From assembly GCF_008704495.1 (NCBI RefSeq), contig NZ_CP023699.1, positions 8,742,001 through 8,806,000 on the forward strand: a DNA stretch of 64,000 nt, read 5' to 3'. Positions 25,347-35,476 of the stretch are shown here, in pieces. Position 1 is the stretch's first letter. The number at the start of each line of letters is the position of its first letter. This stretch comes from Streptomyces kanamyceticus (GTDB lineage Bacteria > Actinomycetota > Actinomycetes > Streptomycetales > Streptomycetaceae). Below the pieces are notes generated by a model. That model ran no database searches. It was not told the origin of the DNA and saw only the letters and a list, made by a program, of their open reading frames with translations. A program made the position numbers and the translations under genes.

Positions 25347-26039
25347 TCAGCGGCCCGCGAGGCCGAGAACCGGGCGCAGGGCGTCGGGGCGTTGGTCCGT
25401 CGGCAGGTGGTCGACGAAGTGCACCGCGCAGCCGAGGTCCGCCGCGCCGCCGTCGGCCCGCCGGTCGTCGCCGACCATCAGGGTCTCCCGCGGATCGGCG
25501 CCGAGCGCCTCGCAGGCCAGCGCGAACAGGCGCGGGTCCGGCTTCTGGATGCCGTGCGCGTACGAGAGGACGTACGCGTCGACGTACGGGTCGAGGCCGT
25601 GCGCGCGGAAGACGGGCCGCGGATCCCACCCGATGTTGCTGACCACCGCGACGGGCACGCCCCGCTCCCGCAGGCCCGCGAGCACGTCCGCCGCGTCGTC
25701 GTACGGCCGCCAGGCCGCGGGCGTCATGTGGCGCTCGTACAGCGCGTCGTACAGGCCGGGGTCGGGCAGCGGCACCTCGCGGGCGAGGCCGGTGAACGCG
25801 GCGCGGTGCGAGGCGGCGTCGCGGTCGCGGGTGGCCCACAGGTCGGCGAGGTGACCTGGCACCGCCTCCGGCGGCGCCCCGCCCGGCAGCGCCCCCGCAC
25901 GCTCCAGCGCCCGGGCCGTCCGCCCCAACTCGCCCTCGGGCAGCGTGAGTCCGGCGCGGTCGAGCACCGCGGCGAGCCAGGTCTCGGTCGATTCGACGCG
26001 GAAGAGCGTCCCGGAGAAGTCGAACAGCACAGCCTTCAT
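25347..26039 (-). CDS. HAD superfamily hydrolase
   Basis: A 230-residue Rossmannoid HAD protein. Motif I is LFDFSGTLF (nucleophile Asp7), motif II VVSNIGWD, the Lys of motif III is in GIQKPDPRLF, and motif IV is MVGDDRRAD. The usual second Asp of motif I (DxD) is Ser, which is atypical for a phosphatase and recalls phosphonatase or dehalogenase variants. The substrate is unknown. It is convergent with the Fe-S gene and 10 nt from the PAP2 gene, which it follows on the same strand. Confidence 0.85.
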   Translation of the reverse strand: MKAVLFDFSGTLFRVESTETWLAAVLDRAGLTLPEGELGRTARALERAGALPGGAPPEAVPGHLADLWATRDRDAASHRAAFTGLAREVPLPDPGLYDALYERHMTPAAWRPYDDAADVLAGLRERGVPVAVVSNIGWDPRPVFRAHGLDPYVDAYVLSYAHGIQKPDPRLFALACEALGADPRETLMVGDDRRADGGAADLGCAVHFVDHLPTDQRPDALRPVLGLAGR

Positions 26040-26049
26040 CCGGGCGACC

Positions 26050-26754
26050 CTAGCGGGGCGCGCCCGAGGCCGTGAGGTCGGCGCCGCGCCTGCCGGGCCA
26101 GTACGCGTACGTCGCGACGGCGAGCGCCACCGTCACGGCGCCGAGCAGCCAGCCGCCCAGTACGTCCGACGGCCAGTGCACCCCGAGCCAGATGCGGGTC
26201 AGGCCGACGCCCACGACGGAGACCACGGCGAGGACCAGCGCCGCGCGCCACACGGCGGGCCGGACGTCGTACCTGCGCAGCAGCCATAGGAGCAGGCCGC
26301 AGACCACCGCCGCCGTCATCGCGTGCCCGGAGGGGAAGGCCGCGTAGTTCGCGGAGTCCACGGGGTCGGGCCACACCGGGCGCGGCCGGTCGACCGCCGC
26401 CTTGAGGGACTGCTGCACGGCCGAGCCCACCGCGCAGGTACCGGCGAGCCACAGGGCGAGCCACCACGCCCCGCGCAGCGCGAGCCACCCGCAGGCCACC
26501 GCGCACAGCGCCCGCATCGTCCAGGGGTCCCACACCCAGTCGGTGAGGACCCGGAAGGTCTGGGTGGTGTCGGGGTCGGAGACCGCCCAGCGGTGCGTCG
26601 TACGGGCGATGTCGCCGTCGAGGGTGAGCAGCGGACGCCACTTGAGCTCGACGAGGAGCAGCAGCAGGACGGACGGGACGCAGAGCAGCGCGGCGACGAG
26701 GGCGGCCCGGTGACCGGGGGGACGGGTGGGGGAGTCGAGTGGCGCGGGGTACAT
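26050..26754 (-). CDS. PAP2 superfamily membrane phosphatase
   Basis: A 234-residue integral-membrane phosphatase with the three PAP2 motifs: KAAVDRPRP, FPSGHA (catalytic His) and TRIWLGVHWPSD. About six hydrophobic segments are visible. It is likely to dephosphorylate phosphatidic acid, undecaprenyl pyrophosphate or a similar lipid phosphate at the membrane's outer face. It sits between M56 and HAD genes on the same strand. Confidence 0.9.
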   Translation of the reverse strand: MYPAPLDSPTRPPGHRAALVAALLCVPSVLLLLLVELKWRPLLTLDGDIARTTHRWAVSDPDTTQTFRVLTDWVWDPWTMRALCAVACGWLALRGAWWLALWLAGTCAVGSAVQQSLKAAVDRPRPVWPDPVDSANYAAFPSGHAMTAAVVCGLLLWLLRRYDVRPAVWRAALVLAVVSVVGVGLTRIWLGVHWPSDVLGGWLLGAVTVALAVATYAYWPGRRGADLTASGAPR

Positions 26755-26868
26755 GAAGTGATCCTCGCCGACGGGGCGGGCCTTGGGCCATGCCGGGGAG
26801 GGGTGTGGCGGGGAACCGGGGTGCGCGTGCCAGGCCCCGCGACCGCGCCCCGATCCGCCGGACAGGCC

Positions 26869-27804
26869 CTAGCCCAGGGCCCGCAGGCCCGGGATGAAGG
26901 TCACCAGGAGCGGGATCACGGGCACCAGGGCCGCGGTCGCCGTCAGGCGCAGCCTGCGGCCCGCGGTGAGTCGCGGGCGGGCCGTGAGGAGCCGGTGCAC
27001 GCGCTGCGGGACGTGCGCCTGAGGGGTGGGGCAGGGGCCGAACACGCCCCGGTCCTCGTTGAGTTCGACCAGGGCGAGGGCGATCGTCAGGCGGCCGAAA
27101 CGGCGCGACGCCACGTCGTCCGCGGCCAGTTCGACCAGGCGGTGCATCTGATCGCGGAACGCCGCGAACACCCGTACCTGCGGGAATCCCGCGGCGAGCG
27201 CGCCGGAGCAGTGCAGGAGCCAGTCGTGCCTGGCCTGCGCGTGGCCCTGCTCGTGCGCGAGCACCGCGTCCAGCTGGCGGCCCTTGAGGCGGCGCAACGC
27301 GGCGGTGGTGATGACCAGTTGGGGCGCCTGACCGGGCAGCCACCAGGCGTCGGGACGCTCGCCCTCCAGGACGACGAGACGGTCGGCGCCGGGCTCCTCG
27401 CCGGGCAACAGCGGTGCGCGCTCCAGGAGTTCGGCCCGTCGCGTGGCGCGCCGGTTGCGCGCGAGCACGATCTCGCGGGTCAGCATCGCCGCGGTCCAGA
27501 TGCCGCCGCAGGCCAGCACCACGGCGGTGGCCGCGGCCCAAGGTCCCGGAGCCTGCAACGCGTACGCCTCGACGACGGCGTGCGGCGCGGGGGCGAAGAC
27601 GTGGCCGCGCACCGCCTGCCACGCGGCGGCGGCGCTCAAGGTCATCGAGAGCGCGCAGCAGAGCAGGACACCCGCCACCACGCACTGCCACGCCCACAGC
27701 GCGACCACCGGTTCGCGCTCCGGCCAGTCGGCCCGTGCGAGCATCCGCGGGGCGAGGAGGGCGGTCAGCGCGCCCAGCAGCAACAGCGCGACGGGGACCA
27801 TCAT
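26869..27804 (-). CDS. M56 family (BlaR1-like) membrane metallopeptidase
   Basis: A 311-residue membrane protein with an N-terminal helix, two further helices, and a cytosolic zinc peptidase domain carrying HEQGHAQARHDW (HExxH) and a downstream ELAADDVASRRFG that holds the third ligand Glu. Two C-terminal helices follow. M56 proteins normally pair with a BlaI/MecI/CopY repressor that they cleave; no such gene is in this window. The role here is unknown. Confidence 0.9.
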   Translation of the reverse strand: MMVPVALLLLGALTALLAPRMLARADWPEREPVVALWAWQCVVAGVLLCCALSMTLSAAAAWQAVRGHVFAPAPHAVVEAYALQAPGPWAAATAVVLACGGIWTAAMLTREIVLARNRRATRRAELLERAPLLPGEEPGADRLVVLEGERPDAWWLPGQAPQLVITTAALRRLKGRQLDAVLAHEQGHAQARHDWLLHCSGALAAGFPQVRVFAAFRDQMHRLVELAADDVASRRFGRLTIALALVELNEDRGVFGPCPTPQAHVPQRVHRLLTARPRLTAGRRLRLTATAALVPVIPLLVTFIPGLRALG

Positions 27805-27823
27805 GCCGCCAGCCTATGAGGGC

Positions 27824-27851
27824 CGGGCAGCCCGAGGGTATGGGCTGCCCG
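27824..27851. repeat. Perfect 10-bp-stem hairpin
   Basis: CGGGCAGCCC (27824-27833) pairs with GGGCTGCCCG (27842-27851) across an 8-nt loop. It sits just upstream of the M56 start, at the edge of the repeat-rich gap. It could be a terminator for rightward transcription or part of the M56 leader on the other strand. Confidence 0.6.
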
Positions 27852-27879
27852 CGCAAGTGACGGACGCCACGGACGAAAC

Positions 27880-27987
27880 GGGTGTGGAGCGGGCACGGGG
27901 CGGGTGTGGAACCGGTCTGGGGTGCGGGGAAGGGCTGGCCGGGCGGGTGTGGAGCGGGTTTGGGGCGCGGGGAAGGGCTGGCCGGGC
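27880..27987. repeat. Tandem 43-bp repeat (about 2.5 copies)
   Basis: Two 43-bp units (27902-27944 and 27945-27987), both starting GGGTGTGGA and ending GGGAAGGGCTGGCCGGGC, preceded by a 22-nt partial unit at 27880. It directly precedes the larger 34-bp minisatellite. Confidence 0.85.
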
Positions 27988-28000
27988 GAGGGCCGCCGGA

Positions 28001-28741
28001 ACGTTCCCGCGCCCGTGCCACGCTCTGCCGAGCGGCGTTCTCGCGCCTGCGCCACTCTCTGCCGAGCGGCGTTCTCGCGCCTGTGCCACGCTCTGCCGAG
28101 CGGCGTGCTCGCCGCCCGTGCCACGCTCTGCCGAGCGGCGTGCTCGCCGCCCGTGCCACGCTCTGCCGAGCGGCGTGCTCGCGCCTGTGCCACGCTCTGC
28201 CGAGCGGCGTGCTCGCCGCCCGTGCCACGCTCCGCCGGGGGGCGTTCTCGCGCCTGCGCCACTTTCTGCCGAGGGGCGTGCCTGAGCCCGCGCCTCTCTC
28301 CGCCGGGGGGGGGCGTTCTCGCGCCCGTGCCACCCTCCGCCGGGGGGCGTTCTCGCGCCCGCGCCACGCTCTGCCGAGGGGCGTCCCCGCGCCCGCGCCA
28401 CGCTCTGCCGAGGGGTGTGCCCGCCGCCCGTGCCACGCTCCGCCGGGGGGGTGTTCTCGCGCCTGCGCCACTTTCTGCCGAGGGGCGTGCCTGAGCCCGC
28501 GCCTCTCTCCGTCGGGGTGTGCCCGCCGCCCGTGCCACGCTCCGCCGGGGGGGCGTTCTCGCGCCCGTGCCACCCTCCGCCGGGGGGCGTTCTCGCGCCC
28601 GCGCCACGCTCTGCCGAGGGGCGTCCCCGCGCCCGCGCCACTCTCCGCCGAGGGGCGTCCCCGTGCCCGCGCCACTCTCCGCCGAGGGGCGTCCCCGCGC
28701 CCGCGCCACCCTCCGCCGAGGGGCGTCCCCACCTCCCTCAC
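28001..28741. repeat. Minisatellite of about 21 tandem units of 34-37 bp
   Basis: Head-to-tail units with a consensus beginning GAGCGGCGTGCTCGCCGCCC and ending GTGCCACGCTCTGCC, from 28030 (with a partial unit at 28001) to about 28741. Early units carry a built-in hairpin GCGGCG-TGCT-CGCCGC; later units drift to GGGGGGCGTTCTCGCGCC and GAGGGGCGTCCCCGCGCC. A block of five or six units is itself duplicated (about 28237-28409 and 28445-28650). Because the unit is not a multiple of three and lengths vary, all frames are open in patches; none looks like a real protein. It fills most of a 1.05-kb gap between genes, with no other feature seen there. Confidence 0.92.
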
Positions 28742-28853
28742 CGCGCCCGCTTCAAACACCTGCGCGAGCTCGGATGCTCCTTCGGTGGCTCCTCACCCGT
28801 GCGGCCGAGTCGTGCGGGACGCCGGGGCCCTCCGACGCCGTAATGTCCCTGTG

Positions 28854-29495
28854 ATGATCGAGACCATCGTGTTCGACGTGGGCGAGACCCTCACCAAAGA
28901 CGACCGCCACTGGGCCTCCTGGGCCGACTGGCTCCAGGTGCCGCGCCACACCGTCTCCGCGCTCGTCGGAGCCGTGGTCGCGCGCGGCGGGAACGGCGCC
29001 GACGCCCTGCGCCTGATCAGCCCGGACATGGACATCGCCTCGGCCTATCACGCACGCGAGGCGGCGGGCCGCGGCGAGCACCTCGACGAGACCGACCTCT
29101 ACCCGGACGTGCGTCCGGCCCTGGGCGGTCTGCAGAAGCTCGGCCTCCGCGTCGTCGTCGCGGGCAACCAGACCTCGCGCGCCGCCGAACTCCTCCGCGA
29201 CCTCGACCTGCCCGCCGACCTCGTCGTCACATCGGGTGACTGGGGCGTGGCCAAGCCGGACCCCGCCTTCTTCGCGCGCGTGCTCGAGGTGTCCCAGGCG
29301 GGTCCGCGCGAAACGCTCTACGTGGGCGACCACCCGGCCGACGACATCTTCCCCGCGCGCCAGGCAGGACTGCGCACGGCACACATCCGCAGGGGCCCCT
29401 GGGGTCACTTGTGGGCGAACGACGAGGCCGTGGCGGAGGCCGCGGACTGGCAGATCGACAGCCTCACCTCGCTGGCCTCGCTGATCGCGCGCTGA
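28854..29495 (+). CDS. HAD superfamily hydrolase
   Basis: A 213-residue HAD protein beginning MIETIVFDVGETLTKDDRHW. The nucleophile is the Asp of VFDVGET; the position of the usual second Asp is Gly. Motif III is GVAKPDPAFF and motif IV is YVGDHPADDIFPARQAG. It resembles the broad haloacid-dehalogenase-like phosphatases, with substrate unknown. The start at 28854 has no ribosome binding site and lies about 110 bp after the minisatellite, so a leaderless or poorly translated message is possible. An apparent longer open reading running back through the repeats is spurious. Confidence 0.85.
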   Translation: MIETIVFDVGETLTKDDRHWASWADWLQVPRHTVSALVGAVVARGGNGADALRLISPDMDIASAYHAREAAGRGEHLDETDLYPDVRPALGGLQKLGLRVVVAGNQTSRAAELLRDLDLPADLVVTSGDWGVAKPDPAFFARVLEVSQAGPRETLYVGDHPADDIFPARQAGLRTAHIRRGPWGHLWANDEAVAEAADWQIDSLTSLASLIAR

Positions 29496-29539
29496 AGAGC
29501 CCGGGCGCCGAAGAGCAGGGATACCGAGGGGCCCCGTCC

Positions 29540-30100
29540 CTAGAGGGTCAGCAGCATCGCCAGCATCCCCATCCCCATGGACAACCGGCAGGCGAGGGCC
29601 AGTTCGGGACGGTCGGCCCAGCCGAGCGGCACGGGGGGCGGGCCCGCCGGGGCGGCGGCGGTGCGGGCCGGGGCCAGGCGGGTGCCGGAGCGCAGCACGT
29701 ACACGGCGAAGTAGACGAGGAACACACCGGTCAGGACGGGCGCCCCCGAACTGCCGTGGCCCGCGTGCGCCATGGGCGTCATGGTCATCGCGACGGACAT
29801 GTAGACCATGGCGAACGCGCCGATCAGATGGTGCAGATGATGGCGGCCGGTGCGGGCGGACCACAGGGCCCGCAGGGCCGCGGCGCCGAACACCGCCGCG
29901 TAGGCGAGCCAGACCCAGCGGGGTGGTGACACGACCGCGGCGGGCACCGCCATCAGGGCCATGGCGAACCCCATGAGCGCCTCGCCGCCCGCGGTGCGGC
30001 GCTGTTCCTCGATCCGGCTGCGCATCCGCAGCAGACAGTAGGCCCCGGTCGCCGCGCACAGCGTGACGAGCAGCCAGCCGGCCTGCACCGGTCCGTGCAC
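29540..30100 (-). CDS. DUF5134 membrane protein
   Basis: A 186-residue integral-membrane protein with about five hydrophobic helices and His/Met-rich positions (HHLHHLIGAFAMVYMSVAMTMTPMAHAGHG), the typical feature of DUF5134, a family of Streptomyces membrane proteins of unknown role, sometimes suspected of metal handling. The GTG at 30100 is chosen because GGGGAGG stands 6 nt upstream. The frame stays open far beyond that start but without coding features. Confidence 0.8.
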   Translation of the reverse strand: MHGPVQAGWLLVTLCAATGAYCLLRMRSRIEEQRRTAGGEALMGFAMALMAVPAAVVSPPRWVWLAYAAVFGAAALRALWSARTGRHHLHHLIGAFAMVYMSVAMTMTPMAHAGHGSSGAPVLTGVFLVYFAVYVLRSGTRLAPARTAAAPAGPPPVPLGWADRPELALACRLSMGMGMLAMLLTL

Positions 30101-30286
30101 CGCGCACCTCCCCAGTCGACGGTGTCCGTCGGGTCGATGCCCGGGTCCGCGGGGCCGTACGCGAGCGCACGGGGGTGCACCGGGAGCACAAGGGGAGCGG
30201 GCAGGGGCGTCGCGGTGCGAGGCGGGGGAGTGGCGCGAGGTGGGGGACGTGGTGCGCGGTGGGGCGTCGTGCGCCGAAAATGATTC

Positions 30287-30303
30287 GCAGGTAAAACACT
30301 TGC
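30287..30303. promoter_or_regulatory. Possible MarR operator before FUSC gene
   Basis: Near-perfect inverted repeat GCAGGT-AAAAC-ACTTGC (one mismatch) about 14 bp before the FUSC ATG, within an AT-rich patch. It is a plausible site for the MarR repressor encoded downstream in the same operon. Confidence 0.4.
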
Positions 30304-30316
30304 TAAGGTTCTGGGT

Positions 30317-32029
30317 ATGAGCAGTGCACCGCCCTCCCCGATCCGCCCCGTACGCGTCCGCCGACTCCCGCTCGCCGGTGTGCTGCGCCCGGGCAGGCCG
30401 TCCGACATCTGGTTCAAGCCCGCCTCCAGCGTGGCCGTCGCCACCGCGATACCGAACCTGACGCTGCTCGCCATCGGGCGGCTCGACCTCGTGATGTACA
30501 CGATGGCCGGAACGTTCTGCGCGCTGTACGCCCACAACCTCCCCTACGCCGCCCGGGCGAGGGCGCTCGTCTGGGTCGTCCTGGGGATGGCCGCGAGCAT
30601 CGGCGTCGCGCTGGTCACCGCGTCGCTGACCGGGGCCGCCGTCGTCCTCGTCGCGGTCGGCGCGGTGCTCGCCGCCGTACAGAAGACGCTCTGCGACGCC
30701 ACCCGCATCGGGCCGCCCGGGCACCTGATCTTCACCTTCATCAGCTCGGCGAGCCTCTTCGCGCCGCAGCGCATCGGCCAGGTCCCCGGGCATCTCGCGC
30801 TGACCCTCGCCGGGGGCGCCGTGGCCTGGCTCGTCTGCATGGCGCCCGCCCTGGTGCGTCCGCACGGACCCGAGCGCAGGGCCACCGCCCGCGCCCTTGG
30901 CGCCGCGGCCGCCTACGCCGACGCCGCGCGCGCCGATGACGCCACCGGACCCGCCACCGAGCGGGCCCGCGCCGCCGCGGCAGGTGCCGTGCACGCCGCC
31001 TGGCAGTCGCTGCTCGCCGCGGGATCGCCCGGTGCTGCCCGGCGCGCCCTGGCACGCCTCGTCGTCCGCGCCGACGAGACCCTCGCGGTGCCCGCCGCCG
31101 CGGACACCGTCGAGCTGCGCGCCTGGGCCGCCGGGCTGCGCGGCACCGGCGCCGTCCCGCGCCCCCGTGACGTACGGCAAGGGGAGCGCGACGAGCTGCT
31201 CGGTGTCGACGTCGAACTCGCCGGGCCGCGCACGCCGCTGTGGCGGCGGCTCGCCCCGGGCTCCCCGCTGCTGCCCATCGCGCTGCGCACCGCGGTCGGC
31301 TGCGCGCTCGCCGGATACGCCTCGCTCGCGCTCGGCATCGGGCGTCCCTACTGGGCCCTCGTCACTGCCGCGTCCCTCTATCAGGCGAACGTCACGCTCA
31401 CCTGGAACCGCGGTGTGCAGCGGGTGGTCGGCAGCCTCGTGGGCGTCCTCGCCTTCGCCGCCGTCGCGCCGTTCGCGCATCTGGGCCACGCCGAGCTGAT
31501 CGTCAGCTGTCTCGCCCTCGCCTTCTGCGCGGAGGCGCTGATGGGCCGCAACTACTGGCTGGGCACGGTGTGCGTGACGCCGATGGCGCTGCTCGTCACC
31601 GAGTTCGCGAGGTTCCAGCAGCCCGGCGAACTGATGGTCGACCGCGTGGTGGACACCCTGGTGGGCGCGGTGCTCGGCATCCTCGCCGCCGTCGCCGTCA
31701 CCAACCGGCGCGCGGGCGACCAGATCGAGCGGGCCATCGACACGGCGACGCGCGCCAGGGAGCGGGCCGAGGCCTCGCTCACGGGCACGGAACCACTCGA
31801 ACCCGCGCGCCGCCGCCTCACCGCGGCCCTCGTCGAGCTGCGCGCCGCGGCCGACGCGGCGGCCGGTGAATGGTGGCAGCGGGCCCTGCCCGAACAGCGG
31901 GTGGTCGACGCCGAGCGCGCCGGACACCGTACGCTCGCGGCGACGGTCCGACGACGGAGCGGTGAGAACGGTCAGGGGACGCGACCCCGTGCGGGCGTCG
32001 CGGACGCCTGGGAGGGCGCACGAGCATGA
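30317..32029 (+). CDS. FUSC family exporter-like membrane protein
   Basis: A 570-residue protein with two transmembrane bundles, residues about 35-175 and 310-460, each containing FUSC-type sequence (the second has LRTAVGCALAGYASLALGIGRPYWALVTAA and MGRNYWLGTVCVTPMALLVTEF), separated and followed by helical cytoplasmic regions. This full-length layout fits aromatic-acid or fusaric-acid-type efflux proteins. Its last codons overlap the MarR gene (ATGA), which suggests induction by the exported compound. Confidence 0.88.
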   Translation: MSSAPPSPIRPVRVRRLPLAGVLRPGRPSDIWFKPASSVAVATAIPNLTLLAIGRLDLVMYTMAGTFCALYAHNLPYAARARALVWVVLGMAASIGVALVTASLTGAAVVLVAVGAVLAAVQKTLCDATRIGPPGHLIFTFISSASLFAPQRIGQVPGHLALTLAGGAVAWLVCMAPALVRPHGPERRATARALGAAAAYADAARADDATGPATERARAAAAGAVHAAWQSLLAAGSPGAARRALARLVVRADETLAVPAAADTVELRAWAAGLRGTGAVPRPRDVRQGERDELLGVDVELAGPRTPLWRRLAPGSPLLPIALRTAVGCALAGYASLALGIGRPYWALVTAASLYQANVTLTWNRGVQRVVGSLVGVLAFAAVAPFAHLGHAELIVSCLALAFCAEALMGRNYWLGTVCVTPMALLVTEFARFQQPGELMVDRVVDTLVGAVLGILAAVAVTNRRAGDQIERAIDTATRARERAEASLTGTEPLEPARRRLTAALVELRAAADAAAGEWWQRALPEQRVVDAERAGHRTLAATVRRRSGENGQGTRPRAGVADAWEGARA

Positions 32030-32562
32030 CAGAAGAGAACGGTCCGGTGGCGGGCCTCGGTGGGGACACCGTGGCCGCGGTGGTGCGGCAGTGGCACACG
32101 GTGCGCCCCGACATCGACACCGGGCCGATGGAGGTGATCGGCCGCATCAACCGCTGTGCGGCCCTCCTGCAACAGGCCGAGGACGCCCCGCTGCGCCGCG
32201 CGGGGCTGACCCGCGCCGAGTTCGACCTGCTCGGCGCGCTGCGCCGCACCGGGCACGAGCTGACCCCCGGTGAGCTGGCCCGCGAGACCTTCTCCTCCGG
32301 TGCCGCGGTCACCAAACGGCTCAAGCAGCTCCAGGAGCGCGCACTGGTCGACCGCAGGACCGACGCCCGCGACCGCCGCGTCGCGCACGTCGGACTCACC
32401 GACGCGGGACGCGACCTGGTCGACGCGCTGCTTCCCGAGCAACTCGCGTACGAGACGGTGGTGCTCTCCGTGCTTGACACGGCTGGACAGGGCCAACTGA
32501 GCTCGCTGCTCGGCGAGTTGCTCGGGCAGCTCGAAGGGCGTCTCGGAGTGCGCAGGATCTGA
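32026..32562 (+). CDS. MarR family transcriptional regulator
   Basis: A 178-residue MarR protein with the winged helix in RAEFDLLGALRRTGHELTPGELARETFSSGAAVTKRLKQLQERALVDRRTDARDRRVAHVGLTDAGRDLVD. It is coupled to the upstream FUSC gene by a 4-nt overlap and probably represses that operon until an aromatic ligand binds. Confidence 0.93.
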   Translation: MTEENGPVAGLGGDTVAAVVRQWHTVRPDIDTGPMEVIGRINRCAALLQQAEDAPLRRAGLTRAEFDLLGALRRTGHELTPGELARETFSSGAAVTKRLKQLQERALVDRRTDARDRRVAHVGLTDAGRDLVDALLPEQLAYETVVLSVLDTAGQGQLSSLLGELLGQLEGRLGVRRI

Positions 32563-32667
32563 GTACGTCCGCGGTCATCGCCCCTCCACGGTGGCTCGTT
32601 CGGTGCGGGGCGACCAAGATCTGATGGTTGACCGGGGGCTCAACGTGGCGGCAGAGTCAGGGAGTTC

Positions 32668-32684
32668 AACTGGTCTGACCAGCT
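32668..32684. promoter_or_regulatory. FadR/GntR-type operator upstream of acylase operon
   Basis: AACTGGTCTGACCAGCT contains the perfect inverted repeat CTGGTC-T-GACCAG (32670-32682), 72 bp before the M20 start. It matches the classic TGGTnnnACCA operator of FadR-subfamily GntR regulators and is nearly the E. coli FadR consensus as I recall it. No GntR gene is next to it, so an unlinked regulator is implied. Confidence 0.65.
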
Positions 32685-32754
32685 GACCGGTCGGTGGGCC
32701 CGAACGGATCCGACGGTCGACGGCGCGGTCAGCCGGACGACTTGGAGGTTCTCC

Positions 32755-34007
<1,253 letters not shown>

Positions 34008-34011
<4 letters not shown>

Positions 34012-35441
34012 CGTACCCCGAAGGGCTCCCCGTAGGCGACGGATGGGTCCCCGCGCCCGGCACGGCCGCGGTCACCTTCCCCTACGACGGCGCAGAGATC
34101 GGGCGCGCCCCGGTCGGCGACGCGGCGCTCGCGCGGCGCGCCGTCGAGCACGCGGACGCGCTGCGCAAACGGGTCGGAGCGCTGCCCGCCCACACCCGGC
34201 GCCGGGTGCTCGTCGAGGTCGCGGACGGCCTCGCGGACGCGCTGCCCGACCTGGTCGACCTGCTCGTCCTGGAGACCGGCAAGCCGCGCGTGGACTGCGA
34301 CGTCGAGATGCGGCGGGCCGTGGCCACCTGGCAGGCGGCGGCCGACGAGGTGGCCCATCTGCACGGTGAGACCGTGCCGTTGGACATCCAGCCGTCCGGG
34401 GAGGGCCTCTTCGGGTTCTGGACGCGGCGGCCCATCGGCGTCGTCGTCGGCATCGCCGGATTCAACTACCCCGTCCTGCTGGCCTCCCACAAGATCGCGC
34501 CCGCCCTCGCCGCGGGCTGCCCCGTCATCGTCAAACCGGCGCCCGCGACCCCGCTCGCCACGCTGCGGCTCGTGCACCTGGTGCGTGAGCGGCTCGCCGC
34601 CGCGGGCGTGCCCGCGGGAACCGTCCAACTGGTCACCGGGGACGCGGAAGTCGGCAGCGCCCTCGTCACCCACCCGCGCGTCGCCGCGGTCTCCTTCACC
34701 GGCTCGGCGGCCGTCGGCCACCGCATCGCGCGTGCCGCCGCGCCCCGCAGGACCGTCCTGGAACTGGGCTCCAACGCCGCGCTCGTGGTCGCGGCCGACG
34801 CCGATCTGGACGCGGCGGCCGACGCCGTACTGCGCGGCGGCTACTACGCGTCGGGGCAGGCGTGCATCGCCGTGCAGCGGGTCGTCGCCGTCGACGCGGT
34901 CGCCGACGAACTGGAGAAGCGGATCGCGCGGCGGCTGCCCGAGGTGACCGTGGGCGACCCGAGGGACCCGGCGACACGGGTCTCCGCGCTCATCGACGAG
35001 GCGGCCACCGAGCGGGTCATCGACTGGATCGCGCGGGCCAGGGCGGCCGGTGCCCGCCTGGTGCACGGCGGCACCCGCGCGGGCCGCTGCGTGGTGCCGA
35101 CGCTGCTCGCCGGGGTGCCCGACGACGAACCCGCCTGGGCCGAGGAGATCTTCGGCCCGGTCGTCTGCCTGCGCGCGGTGCCTGATCTGACCGCCGCGTA
35201 CGACCTGGTGAACGCGGGCCGCTACGGCCTGCACGCCGCGGTGTTCACGCGTGCCCTGGACACCGCGTTCCGCGCCGTGGAAGAGCTGGAGGCGGGCGGC
35301 GTCGTGATCAACGAAGTGCCCGGCTACCGCAGCGACATCGCGCCGTACGGCGGGGTCAAGGACTCGGGCAGCGGCCGCGAGGGACCGCGCTTCGCGATCG
35401 AGGAACTGACGGTGACACGGATGGCGGTCGTCCGGCCGTGA
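34008..35441 (+). CDS. Aldehyde dehydrogenase family protein
   Basis: A 477-residue NAD(P)-dependent aldehyde dehydrogenase. Active-site elements: Asn in IAGFNYPVLL, VKPAPATP for cofactor binding, FTGSAAVG, general base Glu in LELGSNAALV, nucleophile Cys in SGQACIAVQRV, and EEIFGPVVCL. It oxidises an aldehyde to the acid in the cytoplasm. It is coupled to the M20 gene by overlap and sits 35 nt before the SDR gene, so it probably acts on an aldehyde made by that SDR or released by the amidases. Confidence 0.95.
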
Positions 35442-35476
35442 GCGGCGGGCCCGTGAGTGAGGGAGGCGGCAGCACC

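Noticed and set aside
28030..28741. CRISPR-like array
   Set aside because: The units are contiguous with no unique spacers and no cas genes; it is a minisatellite.
26036..28759. A 907-codon open frame on the minus strand running through the repeat array
   Set aside because: It reads antisense or out of frame through the PAP2 and M56 genes and the minisatellite; the repeat unit is not a multiple of three and the product is Arg/Ala/Pro-rich nonsense.
27882..28853. Plus-strand open frames through the minisatellite, some fused in frame to the HAD gene at 28854
   Set aside because: The sequence is a drifting tandem repeat with shifting frame; the HAD family begins at its own MIETIVFDVGET, so upstream coding is an artefact of high GC.
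29496..29539. Hairpin terminator between the HAD and DUF5134 genes
   Set aside because: AGGGA/TCCCT arms are short with a large imperfect loop; not convincing.
29540..31927. Large 795-codon minus-strand frame covering DUF5134 and the FUSC gene
   Set aside because: Only the part from 30100 down has membrane-protein features and a ribosome binding site; the rest is antisense to the FUSC gene.
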